Below are positions 1 to 11,706 of a stretch of 64,000 bases of DNA, in pieces (position 1 is the first letter of the stretch; each line of letters begins with the position of its first letter). Source of the stretch: Duganella alba (GTDB taxonomy: Bacteria; Pseudomonadota; Gammaproteobacteria; Burkholderiales; Burkholderiaceae_D); contig NZ_WKJN01000001.1 of NCBI RefSeq assembly GCF_009674495.1, positions 186,001 to 250,000 of the forward strand, in the 5' to 3' direction. A program made the translations under genes and the position numbers. A model generated the notes under the pieces. That model was given only the letters and a program-made list of their open reading frames with translations, was not told the DNA's origin and searched no databases.

Positions 1-3787
<3,787 letters not shown>

Positions 3788-3914
3788 AATCGGGGCGCGC
3801 TCCTCTGTGTAGTAGTCCAAGCATACGGAAATGCCGACCGAAAGTCCACGACTGCCAACGCGAATTTGCCTGCGCTTGTACAATCGCCACAAGCTAACCC
3901 GACTAGGTATTGAT

Positions 3915-4865
3915 ATGAAACCTGAACTCTTGGTATTGGCGGCCAGTCCATCGGCCGACGTGATGGCGCAACTGGCGCAGCATTTTGAATGCCACCACCT
4001 GTGGCAGCAGCCGCGCGAACAGCAGGCCGCCTGGCTGGCCGGCGTGGCCCCGAATGTGCGGGGCGTGCTGACCACCGGCGCTATCGGGATGAAAGCCGAG
4101 CTGCTGGCACAGTTGCCGAAGCTGGAAATCCTCGCCGTCAACGGCATCGGCACCGACGCGGTGGACCTGGCGGCGATGCGCGCGCGCGGCGTTGTTGTCA
4201 CCAATACGCCGGGTGTGCTGACCGACGACGTGGCCGACCTGGCACTGACGCTGCTGCTGGCGGCCGCGCGCCGCTTGCCGGCGCTGGACACTTTCGTGCG
4301 CAACGGCGCGTGGGAAGCCGGCAAACCGATCGCCACCACGCGCGCCTTGCGCGGCAAAGTGTGCGGCATCTACGGATTCGGCCGCATCGGCCAGGCGATC
4401 GGCGCGCGCGCGCAGGCTTTCGGCATGGCGCTGCAATACTTCCAGCCGCGCGCCATCGAAGGCACGGCGGTGCCGCGCGCCGAGTCGCTGCTGGCCCTGG
4501 CCGAGGCCAGCGACTATCTGGTGGTGGCGGCGCCAGGCAGTCCGGCGACCCACCACACGGTGAATGCGGCGGTGCTGGCCGCGCTCGGCCCGCAGGGAAC
4601 GCTGGTGAATATCGCCCGTGGCTCGCTGGTGGACGAAGAGGCGATGATTGCCGCGCTGCGCGAGCGCGCGCTGGGCATGGCGGCGCTGGACGTCTTCGCC
4701 GACGAGCCGCGCGTGCCTGCCGCGCTGCGCGAGCTGGAAAATGTGGTGTTGACGCCGCACGTCGGCAGCCTGACGGTGGAAACCCGGCACGCCATGGGCC
4801 AGCTGGTGGTCGACAATCTGCGCGCGCATTTCGACGGAAAACCGCTGCTGACACCTGTGAGGTAA
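3915..4865 (+). CDS. D-isomer-specific 2-hydroxyacid dehydrogenase (glyoxylate/hydroxypyruvate reductase-like)
   Basis: This 316-residue cytosolic protein has the normal length of NAD(P)-dependent 2-hydroxyacid dehydrogenases, which interconvert 2-oxoacids and D-2-hydroxyacids. The Rossmann motif YGFGRIG lies near residue 150. The catalytic triad is visible as Arg in NIARGSLVD (about 234), Glu in FADEPRVP (about 263) and His in LTPHVGS (about 282). The reading frame is open further upstream, but the ATG at 3915 gives the usual N-terminus (MKPELLVLA). It is transcribed away from the kinase gene at 3787 and is followed 86 bases later by the HipA-like gene. The substrate (glyoxylate, hydroxypyruvate or 2-ketogluconate) cannot be read from the sequence. 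Confidence 0.9.
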   Translation: MKPELLVLAASPSADVMAQLAQHFECHHLWQQPREQQAAWLAGVAPNVRGVLTTGAIGMKAELLAQLPKLEILAVNGIGTDAVDLAAMRARGVVVTNTPGVLTDDVADLALTLLLAAARRLPALDTFVRNGAWEAGKPIATTRALRGKVCGIYGFGRIGQAIGARAQAFGMALQYFQPRAIEGTAVPRAESLLALAEASDYLVVAAPGSPATHHTVNAAVLAALGPQGTLVNIARGSLVDEEAMIAALRERALGMAALDVFADEPRVPAALRELENVVLTPHVGSLTVETRHAMGQLVVDNLRAHFDGKPLLTPVR

Positions 4866-4866
4866 T

Positions 4867-4950
4867 CGTTTCATATTAATGACGATTGTGCGTCCAAGTC
4901 ATTGAATATGCTATATTAATGCTAATAGAATCGTTTCATGGAACGTTTCA
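4867..4950 (+). repeat. Three CGTTTCA repeats upstream of the HipA-like gene
   Basis: CGTTTCA occurs at 4867-4873, 4932-4938 and 4944-4950. The first two copies share the longer word AATCGTTTCAT, and the last two lie 12 bases apart, about one helical turn, ending next to the start codon at 4952. ATATTAATG also occurs twice in the interval (4873 and 4914). This AT-rich, repeat-bearing leader looks like a binding region for a regulator, possibly the HipA-like protein itself through its N-terminal helix-turn-helix-like segment. That assignment is an inference. Confidence 0.45.
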
Positions 4951-4951
4951 C

Positions 4952-6325
4952 ATGGCTGACATATTACATATTCTGCGACTGGCGCGCGTGCTCTCCGGCG
5001 CCGACCTTCTGGCGCGGCTGCAAAAAGACCGCCCGACGCTCAGCCGCGCCACCATGATGCGCATGGTGCGCGAACTGGGCGACCAGGTGGTGGTGCGCGG
5101 CGCCGCCCGCCGCACCAGCTATGCGGCGCGCCGTCCGCTGCGCGGCAGCACGGCGCCGATCCCCGTCTACCGCATCGACCGCACCGGACGCGGCGAGCAG
5201 ATCGCCTTGCTCGATCCGATCTACCCGGCCGGCTGCGCGCTGCGCTACGAGCAGCAATTCGAATGGCCGCTGGCGCCGGAGATGCGCGACGGCTGGTTCC
5301 CCGGCCTGCCATACCCGCTGGACGACATGCGGCCGCAGGGCTTCCTGGGCCGTAACTTCGCCCGCAACTACGCCAGCCTGCTGCAAGTGGGCGCCGATCC
5401 GCAGAAATGGCCGGAGGACGACATCCTCTATGTGCTGTCCAACCTGGGCGCGGACAGCGCCGGCAACTACATCATCGGCGACGCCGCCTACCGCCGCCAC
5501 CTGGAGACCATGCAGCAAGGTCACGCGCTGCTAATCGAGCAGAGCTACCCGCAGCTGGCGGCAAGCGCCATGCAAGCCGGCGACGCCGGTTCCTCGGCCG
5601 GCGGCGAGTTCCCGAAATTTACCGCGTTCCGCGAGCATGGCGGCGAGCGCGCCCACGTCATAGTCAAATTTTCCGGCAACGACCACACGCCGGGCGTGCA
5701 GCGCTGGTCGGACCTGCTGGTGTGCGAGCACCTGGCATTGGAGGCCGTGGGCGGCGAACTGGGACTGGCCGCCGCGCGCAGCCGCGTCCACCGCGCCGAC
5801 AACCGCACCTTCCTGGAAGTGGAGCGCTTCGACCGCCACGGTGAATTCGGCCGCTCCGCCGTATGCAGCTGGGCGGCGCTGGACGCCGCCCTGTTCGGCA
5901 TGGCGGGAGAAAACTGGAGCAGGGTGGCGGCGCGCATGCTCGCCGGCCGCTACATCAACGCGGCCACGCATGCAGGCATCAACCGTCTGTGGCATTTCGG
6001 CCGGCTGATCGCCAACAGCGATATGCACGAGGGGAACCTGGCGTTTGTGCCGGGCGAAGAGGGGCAGCCGCCATTGGCGCTGGCGCCGGCCTACGACATG
6101 CTACCGATGCTGTATGCGCCGGCGCGCGGCGTCGAACTGCCGCTACGCGAATTCGCGCCCGCGCTGCCACTGCCGCCCGAGCGCGAAGACTGGCTGGCGG
6201 CGGCCGACGCGGCCATCGCCTTCTGGCGCGCGGCCGGCGCGGATGAACGCATCAGCGCCGCCTTCCGCGCCACCTGCAAGGCTAATGGCAGGGAGTTGAA
6301 GCGTCTGCGGGCGCTGGCGGCGTAG
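4952..6325 (+). CDS. yjjJ: HipA-family serine/threonine kinase, YjjJ/HipH type
   Basis: The protein has 457 residues. The first 65 or so resemble a winged helix (LSGADLLARL, LSRATMMRMVREL), and the rest is a HipA-type kinase fold. The catalytic loop IANSDMHEGN lies near residue 352, the metal-binding Asp in PAYDMLP near 380, and an ATP-loop region near GGEFPKF at about 220. In E. coli the homologue YjjJ (HipH) is a toxic HipA-like kinase without an adjacent hipB antitoxin. Here too no HipB-like gene sits beside it, so this is not a standard hipBA pair. The ATG at 4952 was chosen because it gives the usual N-terminus MADILHIL. The 3' end overlaps the convergent diguanylate cyclase gene by 44 bases. 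Confidence 0.85.
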   Translation: MADILHILRLARVLSGADLLARLQKDRPTLSRATMMRMVRELGDQVVVRGAARRTSYAARRPLRGSTAPIPVYRIDRTGRGEQIALLDPIYPAGCALRYEQQFEWPLAPEMRDGWFPGLPYPLDDMRPQGFLGRNFARNYASLLQVGADPQKWPEDDILYVLSNLGADSAGNYIIGDAAYRRHLETMQQGHALLIEQSYPQLAASAMQAGDAGSSAGGEFPKFTAFREHGGERAHVIVKFSGNDHTPGVQRWSDLLVCEHLALEAVGGELGLAAARSRVHRADNRTFLEVERFDRHGEFGRSAVCSWAALDAALFGMAGENWSRVAARMLAGRYINAATHAGINRLWHFGRLIANSDMHEGNLAFVPGEEGQPPLALAPAYDMLPMLYAPARGVELPLREFAPALPLPPEREDWLAAADAAIAFWRAAGADERISAAFRATCKANGRELKRLRALAA

Positions 6326-7061
6326 GCGGGGTGGTGACGGGCAGCGGCAGCTGGGAATAGCTGCGGATGCAGTTGCGGCCCGCGCGCTTGGCGGCGTACA
6401 GCGCCTCGTCCGCGCGGCTGTAGGCCAGTTCGAAGCTGGTGCCCTGGGCGTTCCAGCTGACGCCGACGCTGGCCGTGACCTGGCGGTTGATCGGCGCGCC
6501 GAAGACCTGGTCGGCGATGGTGTCGCAGATGCGCGCCGCCACTTCCTTGGCTTCTTCCTGCGATGATGTGGGCCACACCACCGAGAACTCTTCGCCGCCG
6601 ACGCGGCCGATGGCCACGGTCGGTCCGAACAGCTCCTTCAGGCAATCGACCACGGTCTTGATCACGGTGTCGCCGGCCGGGTGGCCGAAGTCGTCGTTGA
6701 TCCACTTGAAGTGATCGATGTCGAGCACGATCAGCGCCATGTCGCCGTCGGCCAGGCAGCCCGACGCCTGCTCGATGACGGCCGCGCGGTTCAAGGCGCC
6801 GCTCAGCGGATCGTGGGTGGCGCGGTACTCAAGCTGCTGCGCCAGCTCGTGCAGCTGGCGGTTCATCTGGTTCATGTCGAATTCGGCGCGGTCGCTGCGG
6901 CGGATCAGGCGGCGGCTCTCGCGCATCAGGCGCTCGTAGTGGACGATCATTTCAGCCAGCGCGGCGCGGGCGTCGGCGCACGGATCGGCGTGTGCCGCCT
7001 TGGCATTGGCCAGGGCGGCGCTTTCCAGCGCAAACAGGTCCGCGTCGGCCGGGGGCTTCAT
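6282..7061 (-). CDS. siaD: Diguanylate cyclase SiaD (siaABCD operon)
   Basis: This 259-residue soluble protein has a helical, coiled-coil-like N-terminus (to about 85) and a GGDEF domain with an intact VGGEEF active site near residue 156, so it should make cyclic di-GMP from GTP. The RxxD inhibitory site normally nine residues before the motif is absent (GPTV instead). It is the last gene of siaABCD. Its ATG overlaps the siaC stop by one base (TGATG), so translation is probably coupled. In Pseudomonas aeruginosa SiaD is activated by binding unphosphorylated SiaC, and the coiled-coil N-terminus is the expected docking region. The protein ends in a proline/threonine-rich tail that overlaps the convergent hipA-like gene. 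Confidence 0.88.
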   Translation of the reverse strand: MKPPADADLFALESAALANAKAAHADPCADARAALAEMIVHYERLMRESRRLIRRSDRAEFDMNQMNRQLHELAQQLEYRATHDPLSGALNRAAVIEQASGCLADGDMALIVLDIDHFKWINDDFGHPAGDTVIKTVVDCLKELFGPTVAIGRVGGEEFSVVWPTSSQEEAKEVAARICDTIADQVFGAPINRQVTASVGVSWNAQGTSFELAYSRADEALYAAKRAGRNCIRSYSQLPLPVTTPPTPPAPADASTPCH

Positions 7062-7447
7062 CAGTTGCTCACAGCGTGATCGTGGAAGTCCAGCGCGCCG
7101 AAATCGTCCTGCAGCTCCTGGCCGAATTCGAGGATGGTGTCGTCGTCTTCATCGTGATACCAGTTCAGGCGCACCTGGTTGCCGGCGATGGCCGCGTTGT
7201 TCAGCGCTTCGAAGAAGGTGAACAGCATCTTGGTGCTGGAGCTGTTGAAGTAGGCCAGCGACACGTTCACGGTGATCTCGGCATCGTTGCAGCTGTCCAG
7301 GTAGGCCTGCACGCGCGCGATCACCGGGCCGTAGAAGGCGGCGGCGTTTTCCGGATAGGATTCGCCCTTGATCGACAGCGTATGCTGGTCGAAACGGAAA
7401 TCGACTTCCGGCGAAGTCGGCGAGGCGGCGATGAAAAGTGGGTCCAT
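7061..7447 (-). CDS. siaC: SiaC, DUF1987 biofilm-regulating switch protein
   Basis: The product is a 128-residue cytosolic protein of the DUF1987 family. In P. aeruginosa SiaC is phosphorylated on a threonine by SiaB and dephosphorylated by SiaA, and only the unphosphorylated form activates SiaD. The corresponding residue here appears to be Thr72 in YFNSSSTKML. The frame continues upstream to 7516, but the ATG at 7447 gives the family N-terminus (MDPLFIAAS). It lies 19 bases downstream of siaB and overlaps siaD by one base. The order siaA-siaB-siaC-siaD is complete and supports the assignment strongly. Confidence 0.9.
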   Translation of the reverse strand: MDPLFIAASPTSPEVDFRFDQHTLSIKGESYPENAAAFYGPVIARVQAYLDSCNDAEITVNVSLAYFNSSSTKMLFTFFEALNNAAIAGNQVRLNWYHDEDDDTILEFGQELQDDFGALDFHDHAVSN

Positions 7448-7466
7448 TTTATAGTTCTCAGTGTGT

Positions 7467-8024
7467 TCAGATAATCGCTTTGATGCAGAAGACCGTGGCG
7501 TCCGGGTTGTGCTCATCCTGCACGAACTCGAATTCCAGCGGTTCGCTGGCGTCGCGCGCCATGGTCAGGAAGCCCAGGCCGGCGCCCTTGCTGTCGGCCG
7601 GCGTTTCGTCGCGCAGGGCCTTCTTGTAGGCGGACTTGATCTCTTCCATGCTCATGGTGTGCAGCGGCTCCAGGCGGCTGCGGATGTTTTCCGCGTTGGC
7701 GCTGTCGACCGGATTGGCGCACAGCAGGAAGAAGCTGTCGTCCTTCATGCCGATGCAGAACGAGCCGCGCCGCATCTGGTTTTCGGTGGCTTCGTGCGGC
7801 GTCAGCGTGTCGGACGAGTAGTGCATGATGTTCTGCGACATTTCCACAAACGACGAGAAGATGCGGCGGCGCGTCGGCCCGGCGGCGCCGGCCGTGTCCA
7901 GCCGCGCCTTGATGGTCTCGGAAATGGCCGCCACCACGTGCTGAGAGAAATAGCCCACGTAGAAGAAGATGATGTGGCGCTTGCGGGCCACTTCATAGAA
8001 ATCGCTGAATTCTTTGTACAACAA
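7467..8024 (-). CDS. siaB: SiaB family protein kinase
   Basis: The product is a 185-residue cytosolic protein. It carries an ATPase-like N-box (EMSQNIMHYS, about 62-71) and a G-box (KGAGLGF, about 144-150), as expected of the SiaB kinase that phosphorylates SiaC. No receiver or membrane segment is present. It starts 12 bases after the siaA stop on the same strand and is followed 19 bases later by siaC, so it lies in the siaABCD operon. Phosphorylation of SiaC by this protein would turn SiaD off. Confidence 0.87.
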   Translation of the reverse strand: MLYKEFSDFYEVARKRHIIFFYVGYFSQHVVAAISETIKARLDTAGAAGPTRRRIFSSFVEMSQNIMHYSSDTLTPHEATENQMRRGSFCIGMKDDSFFLLCANPVDSANAENIRSRLEPLHTMSMEEIKSAYKKALRDETPADSKGAGLGFLTMARDASEPLEFEFVQDEHNPDATVFCIKAII

Positions 8025-8036
8025 GTGAAGCTCCTC

Positions 8037-9260
8037 TTAGGGGCGTAAGCAGAAAAAGGTGAGGTCGTCGCGGCGCGGCTGTTCGCCTTGCCACGCCTGG
8101 TAGTCGTCCAGCATGGCCTGCGACACGTGGCGCGCGCATTCGGTGCGCTGCGCCAGCAGCACGTCGCGCATGCGGCGCTTGCCGTAGGCGATGTCCTTGG
8201 CGCCGCCGATCTGGTCGATCAGGCCATCGGTGGTGAGGAACAGCAGGCTGCCTTCCGGGATGACGATGACCTTGTTGGTCCAGGCGTAGTCCAGCGGCGA
8301 ATCGACGTAGCCGACGCCCATGCGCTCGCCGTCCACGGTCTGCACCGCCTGCTGGTCCGGGTCGAGCTGGAACAGCGACAGCTTGGCGCCGGCGAAGTGC
8401 AGCTGGCGCGTGGCGTTGTCGAACCAGAGAAAAGCGGCGTCCATGCCGTCGTTGGATTCGGCCTGGCCGTGGCCTTCGACCTGGCCCAGCATGCCCTTGA
8501 CGCCGCGATTGACTTCGCCGATCAGCGCCGCCGGATCGCGCGGCCCCAGTTGCTGCAAGGCCTGGGTCAGCGTCGACGACGAAATCAGCGTCATGAACGC
8601 GCCCGGCACGCCGTGGCCGGTGCAGTCGGCGATGGCGGCGAACCAGCCGTCCTCGTAGCGGGCGAAATGATAGAAGTCGCCGCCGACCACGTCGCGCGGC
8701 TGCCATTCGAGGTGGGCGTCGTCCAGCGCATCGGACAGCGCCAGGTTGGAAGGACGCAGCAGCGAACGCTGGATCACGCTGGCGTAGTCGATGCTGTGCA
8801 TGATCTGGCGGTTTTTCTCGGCCTGCATATTGGCCACCACGTTCATCAGCTGCAAACCGAAGCCGACACCGGCCAGCGCGCCGTCCTTGGTGACGATGAA
8901 GCCGTCGGCCAGCGCCTTTTCGCCCGATTCGACGGCGCGGAAGGTCAGCGCCTCGATGCTCATGGCGGCATCGACGATCAGCGGCTCCTTGTCCATGAAG
9001 GCGATGCAGCTCTTCTTGCCATACAGCTCGTGGTAGAAGGGCTTGGACATCTGCGACATGAAGATGTTGCGGCTGATGAGGCCGATAGGGCGGCCGCCCT
9101 CGATGACGGGCAGGCTCATCAGGTCGCGGCGTTCGGTGAACAACTCCAGCACGGAAAAATTGGTGGTGTCGGACAGGACCGAGATCGTTTCCACGCACAG
9201 GTCGGCGGCGACGGACAGACGAAAACGGGGAAGATGCAAACGAGAGGCATTGAACTCCAC
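8037..9260 (-). CDS. siaA: SiaA-type PP2C phosphatase with N-terminal CBS-like domain
   Basis: The 407-residue protein ends in a SpoIIE/PP2C phosphatase domain (about 180-405) with VGGDF, DCTGHGVPGAFM and RRDDLTFF, whose aspartates bind metal. In the sia pathway this enzyme dephosphorylates SiaC, so that SiaC can activate SiaD. The P. aeruginosa SiaA is membrane-bound with a periplasmic sensor and HAMP domain. Here there is no membrane segment; the first 75 residues look like a CBS module (SLPVIEGGRPIGLISRNIFM). A linker helix (about 160-178) joins the two parts. The start is a GTG at 9260 with AAAGG about nine bases upstream. It is the first gene of the operon. Confidence 0.85.
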   Translation of the reverse strand: MEFNASRLHLPRFRLSVAADLCVETISVLSDTTNFSVLELFTERRDLMSLPVIEGGRPIGLISRNIFMSQMSKPFYHELYGKKSCIAFMDKEPLIVDAAMSIEALTFRAVESGEKALADGFIVTKDGALAGVGFGLQLMNVVANMQAEKNRQIMHSIDYASVIQRSLLRPSNLALSDALDDAHLEWQPRDVVGGDFYHFARYEDGWFAAIADCTGHGVPGAFMTLISSSTLTQALQQLGPRDPAALIGEVNRGVKGMLGQVEGHGQAESNDGMDAAFLWFDNATRQLHFAGAKLSLFQLDPDQQAVQTVDGERMGVGYVDSPLDYAWTNKVIVIPEGSLLFLTTDGLIDQIGGAKDIAYGKRRMRDVLLAQRTECARHVSQAMLDDYQAWQGEQPRRDDLTFFCLRP

Positions 9261-9393
9261 GGCCGGGAACCTTTATCAACACTGAGTTCCTACATGCTAG
9301 TGGGCAATTGTTACACCCTCATTACATATTGACTAAAAGAAAACAATGTTGCACATATTGCCGCACGGTAACGATGGCGTCATATTGGGTGTG

Positions 9394-9420
9394 TAAATTG
9401 GTGAGAATTCGCGCTGAAGG
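9394..9420 (+). promoter_or_regulatory. Candidate sigma-28 (FliA) promoter for the chemoreceptor gene
   Basis: TAAA at 9394-9397, a 15-base spacer, and GCTGAAGG at 9413-9420 resemble the FliA consensus TAAA-N15-GCCGATAA. It lies about 25 bases before the chemoreceptor start at 9444. Chemoreceptor genes are common FliA targets, which fits. The -10 half matches only in part. Confidence 0.45.
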
Positions 9421-9443
9421 CGCATTCCTTGTGATGAAACGCT

Positions 9444-11069
9444 ATGAAATTTCCCCAATTGAATACCGGCATGCGAGTCGTGGCGTCGTTTGCCGTGCTG
9501 TTGTTTGTGATGGCGTGCATGTCGATGGTGTCGTTGTGGCGGCTGCAGGCGGCCAACGATACGGCGTCCAACCTGGTCCACGAAAAGCTGGCGCGCCAGC
9601 AGATGACCTCGGAATTGCTGGGCGTGACCGAGCTGAACGGCCTGCGCGCCATGTCCATCGGCCGCAGCGACAGCCTGGAGGTGTCGGACATCTTCCAGGC
9701 CCAGCTGACGGCCGGCGACAAGGTGGCCGCTGAAATGGAGCGCAAGCTGACGGCGGCGCCGGCGGTGGGCGACGAGGCCGCGCTGCTGCGCGCGGCGGCC
9801 GGCAAGAAAGCCGCGTTCATGGCCCTGCGCGCCGAACTGTTCAAGTTCAAGGACAGCGGCCGGGTGCAGGAAGTCGGCGACCTGCTGGATAACAGGTGGC
9901 CCGGCGTATTCCTGGCCTACACCGGCGCGCTGGAAAAGCTGCTGGCCTATCAGACGCAGCAGGCGAAGGCGCTGGCCGAGGCCTCCGCCGGCCAGTTCGA
10001 GCAGAGCCGCGCGCTGCTGATCGGCCTGGGCGTGGCGACGCTGGCGCTGGGCGCGGTGCTGGCCTTGCTGCTGACGCGTAGCATCGTGCGGCCGCTGACG
10101 CAAGCCGTGGCGCTGGCCGAGCAGGTGGCCGGCGGCGAGTTGCGGGTGGCGATCGCGCACGGCCGCAGCGACGAGATCGGCAAGCTGTTCGACGCGTTGA
10201 GTCACATGACGGGCCGGCTGGCCGATACCGTCGGCCGCGTGCGCGACGGCGCGGTGGCGATCGATTCGGCGTCGCGCGAAATCGCCAACGGCAATATGGA
10301 TCTGTCGCGCCGCACCGAGCATCAGGCCGGCGCGCTGGAGGAAACGGCGTCGGCGATGGAGGAACTGACCTCGGCGGTCAAGCAGAACAGCGGCAACGCG
10401 CGCCAGGCCAACCAGCTGGCGCGTTCGGCCTCCGAAGTGGCGGGCAAGGGCGGGGCGGTGGTGGCGGAGGTGGTGCAGACCATGGCCAGCATCAACGAGT
10501 ACGCGCACAAGATCGTCGATATCACCGGCGTCATTGACGGCATCGCGTTCCAGACCAACATCCTGGCGCTGAATGCGGCGGTGGAGGCGGCCCGCGCCGG
10601 CGAGCAAGGCCGCGGTTTCGCCGTGGTGGCGGGCGAGGTGCGCAACCTGGCGCATCGCGCGGCCGAGGCGGCCAAGGAAATCAAGAAGCTGATCAACGAC
10701 TCCGCCGAGCGGGTGGCCAGCGGCGCCGCGCTGGCCGAAACGGCCGGGACAACGATGACGGAAATCGTCGCCAGCGTGCACAAGGTGACGGCGATTATCG
10801 GCGACATCAGCGCGGCCAGCGCCGAACAGGAACATGGCATCCAGCAGGTCAACACCGCCATCACCGACATGGACGATGTGACGCAGCAGAACGCCGCGCT
10901 GGTGGAGGAGGCCGCCGCTGCAGCCGCGGCGATGCAGGATCAGGCGCGCGAGCTGGCGGAACTGGTGGGTTCGTTCAAGCTGGAGCCGCAGCAGGCCGGC
11001 GTCCAGCATCTGCCGCCGCGTGCCGCGCTGCCGGCGCCGGACGATCATGCGCTGCGCCGGGCGGCCTGA
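9444..11069 (+). CDS. Methyl-accepting chemotaxis protein
   Basis: This 541-residue inner-membrane chemoreceptor has membrane segments at about 10-32 and 190-212 flanking a four-helix-type periplasmic domain of about 155 residues. A HAMP domain (about 213-265) and a long cytoplasmic signalling domain follow, whose hairpin tip [18 protein letters not shown] begins near residue 366. Such proteins pass ligand information to CheA/CheW. No CheR-binding NWETF-type pentapeptide is seen at the C-terminus (it ends DDHALRRAA). It is divergent from siaA and may be read from a FliA-type promoter. A second receptor of the same layout lies at 45190-46794. The ligand is unknown. Confidence 0.93.
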   Translation: MKFPQLNTGMRVVASFAVLLFVMACMSMVSLWRLQAANDTASNLVHEKLARQQMTSELLGVTELNGLRAMSIGRSDSLEVSDIFQAQLTAGDKVAAEMERKLTAAPAVGDEAALLRAAAGKKAAFMALRAELFKFKDSGRVQEVGDLLDNRWPGVFLAYTGALEKLLAYQTQQAKALAEASAGQFEQSRALLIGLGVATLALGAVLALLLTRSIVRPLTQAVALAEQVAGGELRVAIAHGRSDEIGKLFDALSHMTGRLADTVGRVRDGAVAIDSASREIANGNMDLSRRTEHQAGALEETASAMEELTSAVKQNSGNARQANQLARSASEVAGKGGAVVAEVVQTMASINEYAHKIVDITGVIDGIAFQTNILALNAAVEAARAGEQGRGFAVVAGEVRNLAHRAAEAAKEIKKLINDSAERVASGAALAETAGTTMTEIVASVHKVTAIIGDISAASAEQEHGIQQVNTAITDMDDVTQQNAALVEEAAAAAAAMQDQARELAELVGSFKLEPQQAGVQHLPPRAALPAPDDHALRRAA

Positions 11070-11073
11070 TCGG

Positions 11074-11116
11074 CGTGACAAAAAGTGAGATTGCGCTTCT
11101 GCAAATGTTGTATAGT
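11074..11116 (+). promoter_or_regulatory. Promoter element shared with 13313-13356 (copy A)
   Basis: The stretch begins CGTGACAAA, has a second GTGA, then TTGCGC, and ends with the -10-like TATAGT at 11111-11116, just before the LptA-like gene at 11124. The last 26 bases match those of the element at 13313-13356 at 22 positions, and both begin with CGTGACAAA. The hexamers TTGCGC and TATAGT are only 14 bases apart, so the true -35 may lie elsewhere in the block or be activator-dependent. Confidence 0.55.
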
Positions 11117-11123
11117 GGATTGT

Positions 11124-11702
11124 ATGAAAAAGACATTTCTCCTTCTTTGCGGTCTCCTGGCCTGTGTATCCGCCGCGCAGGCGGAGCGGAATGACAGCTT
11201 TCAAAAGACCGTCATTCGTGCGCGTGACGGCGCAGGCGATCTGGTGCACAAGGTGACCACGCTGACCGGCAAGATCGAAGTCCGCCGTGGCACGCTGCTG
11301 ATCCAGGCCGAGCACGGCATATTGACGGAGGATGCGCAAGGCTACCAGCACATCGTGCTCAGCACCTTGCCGGGCGAGAAACCGGTGTTCTTCCGCCAGA
11401 AACGCGACGGCGGCGAGAACCTGTGGATGGAAGGCGAGGCGCTGCAAGTCGAATATGACGAGAAGGCGGAGCTGGTGGATCTGAGTAGCGATGCCAAGGT
11501 CCGCCGGACGGCCGACGCGGTGGTCACCGACGAAGTGACGGGCGAGCACATCATTTATAAATCGCGCGAGGAAAAGTATTTTGTCACCCAGCTGCCAGGC
11601 GGCAGCCCGGTGGCCGACCGGCGTGGCGTGATGGTCTTGCAGCCGGTCAGGAAAGATCCGCTGATCTCGCCGGCATCGGCCACCGCGTCGACCCATCAAT
11701 AA
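11124..11702 (+). CDS. LptA/OstA-like periplasmic protein, unlinked to the lpt genes
   Basis: The 192-residue product has a clear signal peptide (MKKTFLLLCGLLACVSAAQA, cut before ERND) and an OstA/LptA-type beta-jellyroll pattern (GKIEVRRGTLLIQAEHG; ALQVEYDEKAELVDLSSDAKVRR). LptA bridges the periplasm and carries lipopolysaccharide to the outer membrane. None of the usual partners (kdsC, lptC, lptB, rpoN) is nearby, so this is probably a paralogue or a specialised LptA-like protein rather than the essential copy. The ATG at 11124 is chosen over upstream codons because it starts the signal peptide. The next gene begins only four bases after its stop. Confidence 0.75.
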   Translation: MKKTFLLLCGLLACVSAAQAERNDSFQKTVIRARDGAGDLVHKVTTLTGKIEVRRGTLLIQAEHGILTEDAQGYQHIVLSTLPGEKPVFFRQKRDGGENLWMEGEALQVEYDEKAELVDLSSDAKVRRTADAVVTDEVTGEHIIYKSREEKYFVTQLPGGSPVADRRGVMVLQPVRKDPLISPASATASTHQ

Positions 11703-11706
11703 CAGG

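Noticed and set aside
4952-6325. A hipBA toxin-antitoxin pair
   Set aside because: No HipB-like helix-turn-helix gene lies on either side; the upstream gene is a 2-hydroxyacid dehydrogenase, and the protein fits the stand-alone YjjJ type.
9333-11699. Minus-strand frame of 788 codons opposite the chemoreceptor and the LptA-like gene
   Set aside because: It is antisense to two well-supported genes, and its composition is typical of a shadow frame.
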